Position numbers and translations under genes: made by a program. The notes beneath the pieces were generated by a model, which had not been told where the DNA came from, ran no database searches, and saw nothing but the letters and a program-made list of their open reading frames with translations. Shown in pieces: positions 54,817 to 64,000 of a stretch of 64,000 bases of DNA (within the stretch, counting starts at the first letter, position 1; the number at the start of each line of letters is the position of its first letter). The DNA is from Acheta domesticus. Taxonomy: Eukaryota; Arthropoda; Insecta; Orthoptera; Gryllidae. The stretch spans positions 54,554,827-54,618,826 of the forward strand of contig JAHLJT010003656.1 in NCBI GenBank assembly GCA_031308135.1, in the 5' to 3' direction.

Positions 54817-54960
54817 GAAATTTCCACAAAAATATACTTAGAGTGGTGATAATTGGCATCTGGCAAGAGGTTGGGATAAGTCCGAAAAGCTGGCTAGACC
54901 AAAGAAATTAGAAAAGCAGGTAGTACGGCAAAGTCTGTGCCATTCTTTAGCACTACTGGT
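54817..54960 (+). repeat. AT-array tip segment, interrupted by the LINE
   Basis: GGCATCTGGCAAGAGGTTGG, AAGAAATTAGAAAAGCAG and GTCTGTGCCATTCTTTAGCA match the tips at 13610-13710 and 44.2-44.4 kb in order. The LINE 5' edge abuts it. 54961-56329 shows nothing recognisable. Confidence 0.6.
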
Positions 54961-56329
54961 TTAATTTTTTAACATGCACCTAGGAAAAAATTGCCAATTC
55001 ACACTTTGCTTAACCCAGACAAACATGCAAACAAAAATAAAATCAACATGAAATTGTAACAGTCTGTAAATTTAGGAACACCTAATACACAATCTATTCT
55101 CATATAGACATACACATGTTTTACATTAAAAATATACAATAATTTTTAACATAATGTTTAAAATTCATCAGTCATGTTATTAGAATATCCATACATGTAA
55201 TCAATATAATTGTCATGATGTAAAAACAACAATAATCAGTATAACAGTAAGAATGACATACTCTAATTAACCAATATATACTATACAACCCATATATTCA
55301 ATTTCTTTTCCATTATTTTAGTTTGGAGCTAAAAGAATAAATCATCAATCTTTTCATTTACAGCATAAACCTTTCTGGTCATACAGCTTGGACTTAAATC
55401 ATCCCTTATTTTCATAAGTATGTATCATAAGCCTTATTTTCACTATATACATGATTCATATTTACATTGCCATATCTTTTCCATTTTAAAGTTTATTTAC
55501 AAAGTCCTTTTAATATTTAGCAACAATAGTCCTTAAAAACTATTACAGCCATTCAATAATTCTATATTCACATTTTTAACCTTGTTCATGATTTTTACAA
55601 ATTACTTACCATCTCACATGTCCAATAATCTTAACAATGATTTATATTGTTAATTTGCTCCCTATTAACCCGTTTCTCCACAAAAACAAATAAAAGATTA
55701 TTTCTTAGCGTACATATAGAACCTAGATTGGTAATTTCTAATGGGAACAAAAATTGGAAGACTATGCAGCCTATGACCATGTGAGAAGTGTCTTTGGTTT
55801 TGGAAGATACCCATAAACTAAGGAAAAATCCAAAAACAATTTCAATTTTTTTCTGAAAATGCGAATATTTGATTGTGGTATTCCACCTATTCTCATATAG
55901 CATGTACTAACTGAATTTTCATACACAGTGTATCACTGCTTATGACATGGTTGATGTCTCATGACAGCAAGGCTCCAAGGGACAGGCTGCCTACCATTAA
56001 ATATTTGCTATTAAAGTATGGCATTTTGGAACAACTATCTTTTTATGTTCTTGGTATATAAAGAACTGATGTACTGAGTACCCACATATACATACTATTC
56101 TTTATTATGGCAGTATTTGTCAAGACTGTTGTTAAAATATTTAATTTGTTGCAGCATTATACAAGAGAGTTTTATTTGTTCTTATTGAACGATGTGGGTT
56201 CTACTTTTTGGCAAAACAATTTTCTGTGGCTTCATTCAGCAGCATTTTTGCTGCTGCAAGCCTCTGGTAAATCATGAATAACATTTCAAAATAATGAAGC
56301 AAGATTTTCACAATTCAAACCAGTCCTTC

Positions 56330-57965
56330 TTAGGGTCTGGACACAGACCTCGGAACAATCTTCTGGAATGGTGACGGTTAAGCAATAGCAAGTTTAAACA
56401 GAGCTTCATATCCAAAAATGCAGAGATGTATGTCATTGCAGAAGTGGGTGCTGCTATCAAAACACACCAATTTTATACCACAACGGGTTTTTCAAATCAT
56501 ATTCTAAATAGGAGCTGATAAGTGGCATCATCTTTGAAATAAAAACGACTCTTAATGTGTAAAACCGAAATTATCCATGAAATGGATAAAAGAGACAAGT
56601 TGGAAGCCTTCCAAGTGGAACTCAGGAAAAACACATGAGTCAAATTACTATTCCTTTACAATCCTCTAAACCTACACTAGATCTACTGATGCACCAAATA
56701 CAACCGAACAGTATTATAATCAGGGTTTTCAACTGCCCGTCAACCAGATGGGAGTATCCCAGGACTACCACCCATGGGGAGGCATCTTGAAGATTTTCTT
56801 GATAACAATTCATTGGATGTAATTGACACAACACCCATGTTCCTTTCTTTTACAGGAAGTAGAATCAGGCCTGACCTAGTCACCCACCCACACATTACGG
56901 AGAAAATTAAAGTCATCTTGCTGGATGATGCAGGCGGTTGTGGCCATAGAGCCTTGTTTGTGAGTTGTAAGCTCCAAAAGGAGGAAACAATGCAGAATTT
57001 CAAAAATGCAAGATGGAGTGTACATAAACAATGAACAAATGAAACCTTGGCAGAAATAACGATTACAACTCCAAAAGAAACAGTGAAAAATGTAACTGAG
57101 GAAATACTTAAATGTGCCAAGGAATGTATTCCACAAGGCCAAGCAAGAGGGTTTAAACCTTTTTGGAATTAAAATCTTCATAAAAGATAATAATGATGAT
57201 AAAAAGAAAGCAAGAAGCATCAAAATCTTTTCGAGACTGCATTGAATCCCGCAAAAAGCAGGCTATTCTGACCCAAACCATTAAATATGGCAAAAGAGAA
57301 GCTTTCAGAACCTTCTTGCAACAACTAGATTCCAGAAAAGACGGTCTAAAAGCCCAGTCTGCTCTATCTTGGAGTACAGAAGCGAAGCCACTATTATTGC
57401 CAATGCAAATACCTCCTCTAAGCTAAATGTTGCCGAAAATATGGCCCTGAGAATTATCACTGGCGCTCCCAATACTGCAATGGAGGCCCCAACCATCATC
57501 GAGTCAATGCAATGCTGCAAAGACAAGGCCTTAACATTCTGGGAAAGACAGGGGTGAATATTACCACAAAAATGGGAAGAGTACAGGCAAGCAACCTCCC
57601 CCATCTTAATACACAAACCACCCCACACATCATAGAGAACCGGGTTAGAGAGAAATATAATATCCTACCGGCTGATGCCTTTCCTTGATGCCATGCCTTT
57701 CCCTCATGGCCTTGAGTGTGTCTGCCTCTAACCCACTATGGTTCGCCTCGGGAAACATAATCTCCCAAAGCATTTATCGTCAGATGTCACACTTAGAAAA
57801 TGAGCTCTTGAGATGATACACCCAAAGTACACAGCTCAAGAATCCCTCCACATCTACTGCGATGGCTCCTCCATGCCAAGCTCTGGAAGAACGCAAGTGG
57901 GATATATCTTGACTGCCTTCCAAGGCTCTGAGACCATAGGGGGCCCCCTAACCAACTACAATGGA
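56330..57965 (+). pseudogene. I-like LINE with RNase H, internally deleted
   Basis: Plus-strand fragments: endonuclease (MGRHLEDFLDNNSLDVIDTT, TGSRIRPDLVTHPHI, GGCGHRALFV in place of the SDHR-type motif), a connector to about 57340, then directly the end of the reverse transcriptase (SILEYRSEATIIA, ENMALRIITGAPNTAMEAP) and an RNase H domain (HIYCDGSSMPSSGR, TNYNGEVAA). The catalytic RT core is missing. RNase H after RT is a feature of the I superfamily. Confidence 0.7.
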
Positions 57966-57977
57966 GAAGTTGCTGCC

Positions 57978-58105
57978 TCAAACTAGCCCAGAGCTGCCCC
58001 GAAGGGAAAGCACCAGATAAAAATCCCAGCCCATGCTAGGATTCGAACCTGGGTCCTTCTGGTCAGGAAGCCAGTGCTGTACCACTGAGCCACCGCGGCT
58101 CCAAA
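57978..58105 (-). mobile_element. tRNA-derived SINE head, third family
   Basis: The minus strand reads GGAGCCGCGGTGGCTCAGTG (A box), a CTTCCTGACCAGAAG stem-loop, CCCAGGTTCGAATCCTAGC (B box) and a short body GCTGGGATTTTTATCTGG. It looks like a tRNA promoter, but the 3' acceptor strand does not pair with GGAGCCG, so it is a SINE and not a functional tRNA. It sits between two LINE relics. Confidence 0.65.
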
Positions 58106-58119
58106 GTTACATGTTCAAA

Positions 58120-58920
58120 AGCAAAACAAGAGGCCATCTCAGCATTTGCTCAAAGGATCAGGGAAACTGGATGAAAAATCTGACCAATATGAGGGTCACT
58201 GACCCAGAAAGTGAAGTACAATACTTGTTACAGGTTGTTTAGAATTATACAGTTAATTATGACATTCAATATTATTAAAATTAATATTGCTTTCCTTTCT
58301 GATGCTCAGTATAGTCTCTAATTGTATAGAAACAGCTCTGCAGCAAAACAGATTTTACTTGGCACTCAAACTTGTGTACCGGATTTAATCATTTAATGTC
58401 ATTTGACAATGTGTTGTAAAAAATGTGCGTGAATTGTAAGTGAATTTTTTGTAGCGAGATGTTGATACTGACATCTGATGTATATGATTACTGCATCGAG
58501 TGTTATATCTATAGACATCAGTATTAGCTGAAAATATGTTCCCTCCCTTGAGTAAGTTTTTTTTTTTGACAAAGGCCGCTAGTTTGTAAATCAAGAGGCA
58601 AGGTAACGGTAGAATTCCTAACTTAATAAAGGAAGGCTTACAAGAATCACATCAGTGGGATTTGCTTATTTATTATTTGTAAAATTCATTTTTGTAATCT
58701 AAACATCTGGAAGCTACAGGATGTTTCCCCAAAAGATTACGCCGTATCTCAGGCAGGAGCAAACATTCGTGAAATATACACAAGCAGTATGAAGGTGCAC
58801 TCAATTTGAAAGAATTCAGAATGCATACCATAATGGACTTTATATTGTATTCAAATCATTTAAATAGAAATTCATTTTCTTCAATTCATTTAAAAGCCTC
58901 TCTAGAATGAAATAAATAAA
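58120..58920 (-). pseudogene. CR1/L2-group LINE, 3' fragment (second copy)
   Basis: Collinear with 50865-51640 of the larger LINE: the same 3' UTR (GCAAAACAAGAGGCC, CAATACTTGTTACAGGTT), then broken frames for LLKGGNIFSANTDVYRYNTR and SRYKKFTYNSRT. It is 5'-truncated near 58920 and has many substitutions, so it is older than the larger copy. 58921-59133 shows nothing recognisable. Confidence 0.8.
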
Positions 58921-59135
58921 AACTGCAAATCCCTGAAAATAAGCCCTAAACATTAACTTTGTGTTCTTGTGCCAGCAACCCCTGCTCTAGGTCCAGGAAC
59001 ATTCAGATATCAACCATCAACTTAAATCATGTGTATATGTAAAATATATTTTTTAGACTCAGGTTCAGGAACTGTTTACTAATTTTTAAGTATCTCATCA
59101 ATTTTAAGAAACATCAATCAATCCATATGTATATA

Positions 59136-60122
59136 CAAGGTTTGTCCACAAAGTAATGAGACTGAATCGATAAACGGAAACTTATTCATTCAATTTTAAC
59201 AAATCCTCAAAATTCTTCAAAATATAAATAGTCTCCTTGAACTATAAATATTACAGTCCTCTTGGGCATCGATGCACTTCTGTCAACGTGATTTCTATGA
59301 TTGGTACACTCTCTGGAAGTCAGCTTCCGAAATGCCTTTAAAAGAATTGGTTACGATTTTCTGGATGGTGGCAACATCATTAAAATGGCGACATTTCAGA
59401 GTGGTTTTCACTTTGAGGAACAGAAAAATGTCTGCCAGGCTTACATCAGTGCTATGCGGAGGCTGTGGCAAAGTTACAACCACTATTCTGGCCAAGTATG
59501 ACATCACATGGAAGGCAGTGTGGCTCGAAATGTTGTCATAGTGGAGCTTCTACCGATCAGTAATCTCTGATCGCCTCTTCACATTTCAGTGAATTCTCAG
59601 TTACACTGTTGTGTACAGTTGATTTGCGCATAATAAGTTCTCATGCTATTAATAGCAGACTCAAACAATAGTCAGAGTCCACAAGTTCTTTAACTTTTGA
59701 CACGTTTTTGTCCAAAGAACTCGAACAGCATCCAGATCGATATTTGTCCTCAACTGCCTCCCGCCCATCTTTCAAGTCCTTAGGCCGGTGAAAAATCAGT
59801 GCTTTCGACATGACATTGTCTCTGTAGGTCTGCTCAATCAAAGCAAGTCTTTGAAGCAGTTTTGCCCACGAGAACACAGAATTTGATAGCGTATTGTTGT
59901 TCTACAGTCTGCTCTATTTTTCACTTTTGATCCTGTGACCAAATTGAAAAAAGCACTTTGTGCATGGTCGATCCCCAATCTCTCACTACTCAGATGTGAC
60001 TACCATGTGGTGTGATTCTTATAGGAAAGTCCCCCATCACTGATACCACCCATTAAGAGTGTTCTGGTGGCGACTGGAGTGCCATGTGGCTGCCAGTCTC
60101 ATTACTTTTTGGACAAACCTTG
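59136..60122 (-). mobile_element. mariner element, ends intact, transposase internally deleted
   Basis: Ends CAAGGTTTGTCCACAAAGTA and, inverted, CAAGGTTTGTCCAAAAAGTA, flanked by TA on both sides (59134-59135, 60123-60124). On the minus strand, 59877-59641 encodes the N-terminal helix-turn-helix region (EQTYRDNVMSKALIFHRPKD, KVKELVDSD). 59507-59295 encodes the C-terminus (LPQPPHSTDVSLADIFLFLK, HFNDVATIQ). The catalytic middle is missing: 987 bp against about 1.3 kb for complete mariners. Confidence 0.85.
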
Positions 60123-60614
60123 TATCCAAACGAAAACATTACTATTACATCTCAATGACATAACTGAAAACACTTGAGGAATTATGTGCCACCTTACATC
60201 CCCCACAAAGAAGAATTCACCATTTCCAAAAGGCAATCAGTAAACAACAACATATACAATACAACAATAACAAGTCATAGGTAAAACTCACAAGTGATGA
60301 TTTCAAACACAAGCCTACATACACTGAAAATTGTCTCAGCACGGTAAAGTTAAATAAACAACCTACATCTGATCTGTTTTAATCAGTTTATCTTACTCAA
60401 ATAAAACATTATATGGAAATAAAGTACCAAGTTCATAAGGTATTATAATGAACAACTCTACAGTCATATTCCAAGTACACAAATAATATAGTGTATTTGA
60501 CTTCTATTTTGAGAAGTTAATATTTCTATTTATATTGCATACAATTTGTAATGTACATAGAACAAAGCTACTCCTCACCATCAAATTAACACATAAGCTA
60601 AGTAAACAAGAAAA

Positions 60615-60755
60615 TTAATGATCTCTTTCAGTTTTCTCTACTTCACCTACAAGAGCTTTGAGAAGATACTGGGGAGCTGGCTTACATGAACAAGCCCACA
60701 CAATCATATTTGCTTCTTTCAATGCTGAAGCAGTAGCATTCCCAATAGCAACAAT
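60615..60755 (-). CDS. UROS: UROS exon 4 with stop
   Basis: Acceptor TTTTAACAG is read to 60756. It encodes IVAIGNATASALKEANMIVW, ending KALVGEVEKTERDH and TAA. The family's C-terminal helix and PAPQYLLKAL segment (compare PTPQALxxAI) are present. No canonical AATAAA was found on the minus strand within about 250 bases downstream. Confidence 0.9.
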   Translation of the reverse strand: MVAIGNATASALKEANMIVWACSCKPAPQYLLKALVGEVEKTERDH

Positions 60756-63008
60756 CTGTTAAAAGAACAAAATCTTACATTAAACCACTCACTCTTCAAA
60801 ATTGAACAGAAATTATATTCTTTCATAATATTTAGTATCTAAAATAATGTTAGAATTTTAAATGTTGATAGATATTTTTAACTTAAGACAAATGTTAAAT
60901 ATTTGCATTTTGTAATGAACCTGCTAAAGTAATGTGGCTTACTTAAAAATTGTTAAAAAAAGTAAACAATACATTAAATCAAGCACACTTACAAAATACA
61001 TTAATTATTTTTACGTTTAAATTTTAAATTTAAGAAAATTGTGAAATTAAAATAAAAGAAATTTTTTATTTTACCATTCACAATGTAAAGAACTTACGAG
61101 TATTGACATCAAACATTTCAACATGTCTAAAAACTATCAAGCCATAAATTTCTTGGGGTAGGTCCCTTTGATCAGAACTTATTCTTTAATAAGCATGTAG
61201 ATTCATTATGTAGCACTCTAAACTCAAAGAGTTTTTTTAAGATATTTTTCTAAATTCTTCACTACTGAAATGCTAGAAACTTTATATTAATTATTGAATT
61301 TTGGGAGGAACTTTGCACTTTGAGGAATTGAAATTTGGGGAGGAACTTCACAGATGAATAAGAACAGACTGTTGCAAGCACAAAAGAAAAGCGTCAGATG
61401 TATTTTAAAACTTTAACCAAGAGAGTCTTATGTAGAATATTATATAAAACATAAAATATTGACAGCCTTAACTCTTTTTGCAGCCAAGATGCTTACACTT
61501 CCTGTAATAATAGAAAACCAACATCTCACATCGAATAAAGAATTCCATGAATATAATACACGAGGGAGGAATATTTATCACAGTGTACAAGTGACAGGTG
61601 CTAAAGCCAAAGATCCTAATCTTGCGACTGCATTCCTTTAAAATAAATTTCCAGTTCATGTAAGAACATGAAGTGGAACTTTACTTAAAAGGACATTAAA
61701 AAATATCCTAATTGCAAAATGCCCATATAGCTTAAAAGAACTAATGTAAAAAGTATGTAAAATTATTATAATTGTATTTTACCTTCTGTACCTGACTATT
61801 GTTATAATTGTATTAAAATGTCCGTTGATGTGACGTTGTTCGATGCATTTTACATTTCTAAATGTCTACGAACAATAAATATTATGATTATTATTTTTCT
61901 TAAATTTGTGTACTGCATGAATATCCCCATCCCCTCCCTTTGATACAAGAACAAAAGAATAAACTAGACCCATAGTAGAAAATAAATTCAAATTTGTTTT
62001 TAACCGCCTTGTGTGAAAAATCTGTTAATCAAGATTGTTTATACAATATAATTATTACAGCAATGCATAAGAGATAAACCACTAAAATGCATTTAAAACT
62101 GTTTCTTAATATTGTTTTTAAATTTTCCTCTTATCAAAGTGCAACAAACACAAAACTCCAATTTAAATGCTTTGCCTTATAATATTTTTCAACCTACTTT
62201 TATATCACTGAGTGGAATGTTCAATTGAAACAAAATTGGAAGAGAATGTTTTACTCCTGAAGGACTGAAAAACACCAAATATTCTGGATATTCTTCTCCT
62301 CCATTAGTAATGTCACAAAGCATTTCTTCCAAGCACGGGTTTTTTTGTGTGCAATACACAGTAATCTCTCTGTAAGGCACATTTTTCTGAGATAAACATA
62401 GCGGTAAAGTACTTCTTCTTATATCGCTGCACGGGAACAATAGTGGATGGTTGTAAGATCCTGTAAATTAATACAAATCAGTAAAAAATAGTAAATTTAA
62501 TAAATATTCAAAAATTACTTTCAGTGCATAAAGTATTACTTTGTGTGATATATTCTGCCAAACCCTGAGCATTCTCTGTATTTCCACATTGACCCATGAA
62601 ACCCAAATCATTTTTTAAAATTCTTTTTGTTGATTCACCAACAACAAACATTGGATGTTCTTTCCATTCTGATAAACAATTTTCTGCTGATTCTAAACAT
62701 TTAACTACTGCTTTCACTGCTCTTGGACTAGTGAAAATAATACCTAGGCATAAGAAAAGTTGACATTAGTAGTAACGTTTACGTTTTACGTTTGTCGACA
62801 GAATAAAGCACTTCGAACTACCGGAATAATCAGCCGGTCTCGCCAAACAATCTTTCAAAAGTTCTAAATTACAATATTCGAAATCCAATGCCGGAATGGT
62901 TCTAGGAGTAAAGCCCGAATCTTCAATAACCTTAGAGAATGAAAACTCATCATTGTCGTCATCTATCTGGGCCTTGAATAGATAAACTTCCCGAAGTTTC
63001 ATTGGCAT
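60615..63008 (-). CDS. UROS: uroporphyrinogen-III synthase, four coding exons
   Basis: Cyclises hydroxymethylbilane to uroporphyrinogen III while inverting ring D, the fourth step of haem synthesis, in the cytosol. Exons in transcript order: 63008-62822, 62743-62519, 62460-62198, 60755-60615. Introns are GT-AG with matching phases (1, 1, 0). The total is 816 bases and 271 residues; animal UROS proteins are about 265. HEM4 motifs in order: KLREVYLFKA (3-12), SGIIFTSPRAVKAVV (60-74), HPLLFPCSDIRRS (142-154), REITVYCTQ (165-173), LVFFSPSGVKHSLP (195-208), IVAIGNATASAL (225-236). The ATG at 63008 is the first in frame; an upstream TTG at 63068 is not a credible start. Intron 3 (1.44 kb) holds a LINE relic on the other strand. 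A palindromic MITE lies 75 bp upstream of the ATG. Confidence 0.93.
61130..61900 (+). pseudogene. LINE 3' relic in UROS intron 3
   Basis: Broken plus-strand frames encode KFLGVGPFDQNLFFNKHVDS, LLQAQKKSVRCILKL, EFHEYNTRGRN and TLLKRTLKNILIAKCPYSLK. These are the thumb and C-terminal landmarks of CR1/Jockey-type LINE reverse transcriptases. The 3' UTR ends near AACAATAAATATTATGATTATT at about 61880-61900 (short AT repeat). Different from the 50.9-kb family. Confidence 0.75.
62198..62460 (-). CDS. UROS: UROS exon 3
   Basis: Acceptor TTTACAG is read to 62461. It encodes SYNHPLLFPCSDIRRSTLPL, ITVYCTQKNPCLEEML and EYLVFFSPSGVKHSLPILF. It ends DIK in phase 0 at the donor GTAGGT. Confidence 0.92.
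62519..62743 (-). CDS. UROS: UROS exon 2
   Basis: Acceptor CCTAG is read to 62744. It encodes IIFTSPRAVKAVVKCLESAE, HPMFVVGESTKRIL and GLAEYITQSN. Donor GTAATT is read from 62518. The following intron is only 58 bases. Confidence 0.92.
62822..63008 (-). CDS. UROS: UROS exon 1
   Basis: Starts MPMKLREVYLFKAQIDDDND, and ends DYSG with the Gly codon split across the intron. The donor GTAGTT is read from 62821. Choosing this donor, not the later open frame, is forced by the conserved YSGIIFTSPRA junction. The intron is 78 bases. Confidence 0.9.
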
Positions 63009-63082
63009 GGTAAAATAAATTTCAAATAGATGAAAGGTAAACTTGCTGTAAAGAATGGTTATAGGCAAGCCATGATGTAAGT

Positions 63083-63336
63083 TATAGTGCGATTTTTATA
63101 ACGTTGCCTCTCAAAACCCTATGGCCATGATGGACAGATGATGGAACATCACATCACATGGCATTTCGCTCTTTCTCGGTCTTACCGCTAGATGTCGCGT
63201 GATCGCAAGCACTGGTTGATACGGTAGCGATCAAGCAACAGCTAGCGGCACGACTGAGAAAGACGCGAAGTACAGTGACATATTCCATCATGAAGATAGG
63301 CCTTGAGCGGCAATGTTATAAAAACCGTACTGTATA
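63083..63336. mobile_element. palindromic MITE, family P1, at the UROS 5' side
   Basis: Ends TATAGTGCGATTTTTATAAC and, inverted, TATACAGTACGGTTTTTATAAC (diverged). The core keeps GGCATTTCGCTCTTTCTCGG, CCGCTAGATGTCGC and ACATATTCCATCATGAAGA. It begins 75 bp upstream of the UROS ATG, so it must lie in the 5' UTR, a 5' UTR intron or the promoter. Confidence 0.8.
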
Positions 63337-63505
63337 ACATTTAAGCACACTCAACTATAAAACTTTATAGGACAGAAATTAGGATAACATTGATGTTCAT
63401 GACCTAACGCACACAAGCTCAGCTCCAGACAGATTATGTTATTATGCGTCCGACTGCTCTACGATTGGCTGACACTCCGTGCACTTTGCAGCAGAGAATT
63501 ATAAT

Positions 63506-63680
63506 TATACTGCGTTTTTCGCAACTCTGCCCCTGACAGAATCAGCTGTTGACGGTTTCATCCAATCGGGAGCTTGAACGTCACGATAGTGACGTCACTG
63601 TAGCAACATAAAGCTCCCGGTTGAATGGCAATAAAACAGCTGATTTCTCACAGGGACAGAGTTGCGAAAATCGCAGTATA
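63506..63680. mobile_element. palindromic MITE, family P2
   Basis: Ends TATACTGCG with TTTTTCGCAACTCTG inside, and inverted at the right. Inner markers are CAGCTGTTGACGG, TTTCATCCAATCGGGAGCTT and a central TGACGTCA (63590-63597). Its outer ends equal those of family P1. A shorter partial copy follows at 63681-63770. Confidence 0.8.
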
Positions 63681-63933
63681 TGTACTGCCTCTGACAGGTA
63701 ATCAGGTGTTACGGTGTCATCCAATCGGGAGCTTAACGTAACAGCTGATTTACGTCAGAGACACCTCTAAATAAAATATACATAACTCTTTGCTCTGCAG
63801 TTTGTAATGCTTTGCTCTTCTTTCTAGCGTAGACAAATAAGCGTGAGTGCTCTGAGCTTTGCAGTGAATAAATGCCTCCTTATATATGGGAGGCATTACT
63901 TCGCATTGATTCCGCATAGGTGTATGTGATTCA

Positions 63934-64000
63934 TTCAACTCTGCCCCTGGCAGATATCAGCTGTTGCCGGTTTCATCCAATCGGGACCTTGAGCGTCACT
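63934..64000. mobile_element. palindromic MITE, family P2, cut by window edge
   Basis: AACTCTGCCCCTGGCAG, CAGCTGTTGCCGGTTTCATC and CAATCGGGACCTTGAGCGTC match the left half of the 63506 copy. The right half is outside the window. Confidence 0.75.

Noticed and set aside
58025..58105. Possible tRNA gene on the minus strand
   Set aside because: A and B boxes are good, but the acceptor stem lacks its 3' partner and the sequence continues into a SINE body.
63009..63068. Upstream UROS start that would add 20 residues
   Set aside because: The codon is TTG, the extension is hydrophobic and unlike known UROS N-termini, and MPMKLREVYL starts exactly where the family does.

Overview
The window looks like nuclear DNA of an insect with a large, AT-rich, transposon-dense genome. 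The evidence is two spliced genes with GT-AG introns whose products are typical of insects, introns of up to about 12 kb, and many insect-type transposable elements (Helitron, hAT, mariner, palindromic MITEs, tRNA-derived SINEs, several LINE groups). The species cannot be named from the sequence. No rRNA, functional tRNA, CRISPR array or prokaryotic operon was seen.

Gene 1 (+ strand, 6752-38568) encodes midline fasciclin (mfas), the insect homologue of TGFBI/periostin. Fourteen coding exons are resolved and join in frame at every junction. They encode an acidic N-terminal segment, a cysteine-rich EMI-like module and four FAS1 domains, 768 residues in all. The exon or exons carrying the start codon and signal peptide lie upstream of 6752 and were not identified. 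Gene 2 (- strand, 60615-63008) encodes uroporphyrinogen-III synthase (UROS, haem biosynthesis). It has four coding exons, a complete ATG-to-stop frame and 271 residues. The two genes have their 3' ends facing each other across about 22 kb of repeat-filled DNA and show no functional link.

Layout: 1-6.7 kb, upstream DNA with SINEs, a GC-rich patch, an AT-rich ~300-bp tandem array and a deleted mariner with long terminal repeats. 6.75-38.9 kb, mfas. Its first two visible introns (6.9-16.1 and 16.2-28.5 kb) hold nested elements: a Helitron helicase relic split by a MITE, a non-autonomous Helitron with a ~900-bp CT minisatellite, three hAT elements and a Foldback-like element. Later introns hold a 2.5-kb inverted-repeat element, a palindromic MITE and an RTE-like LINE relic. 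38.9-50 kb, intergenic, with a SINE, a Tc1-like transposase relic, a near-identical second copy of the Helitron-splitting MITE, a large inverted AT-rich array and a purine-rich minisatellite. 50.8-58.9 kb, LINEs: one 4-kb copy with a recognisable SGNH-like ORF1, endonuclease and reverse transcriptase, a truncated sister, and a deleted I-like LINE with RNase H. 59.1-60.1 kb, a mariner with intact ends and a deleted transposase. 60.6-63.0 kb, UROS. 63.1-64.0 kb, a cluster of palindromic MITEs against the UROS 5' end.

No convincing new multi-gene system was found. The most unusual material is the repeat biology: an AT-rich array family with a conserved tip sequence, two palindromic MITE families that share the same ends, minisatellites grown inside transposons, and MITEs placed at the UROS promoter. 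All family assignments come from reading motifs, not from database searches.
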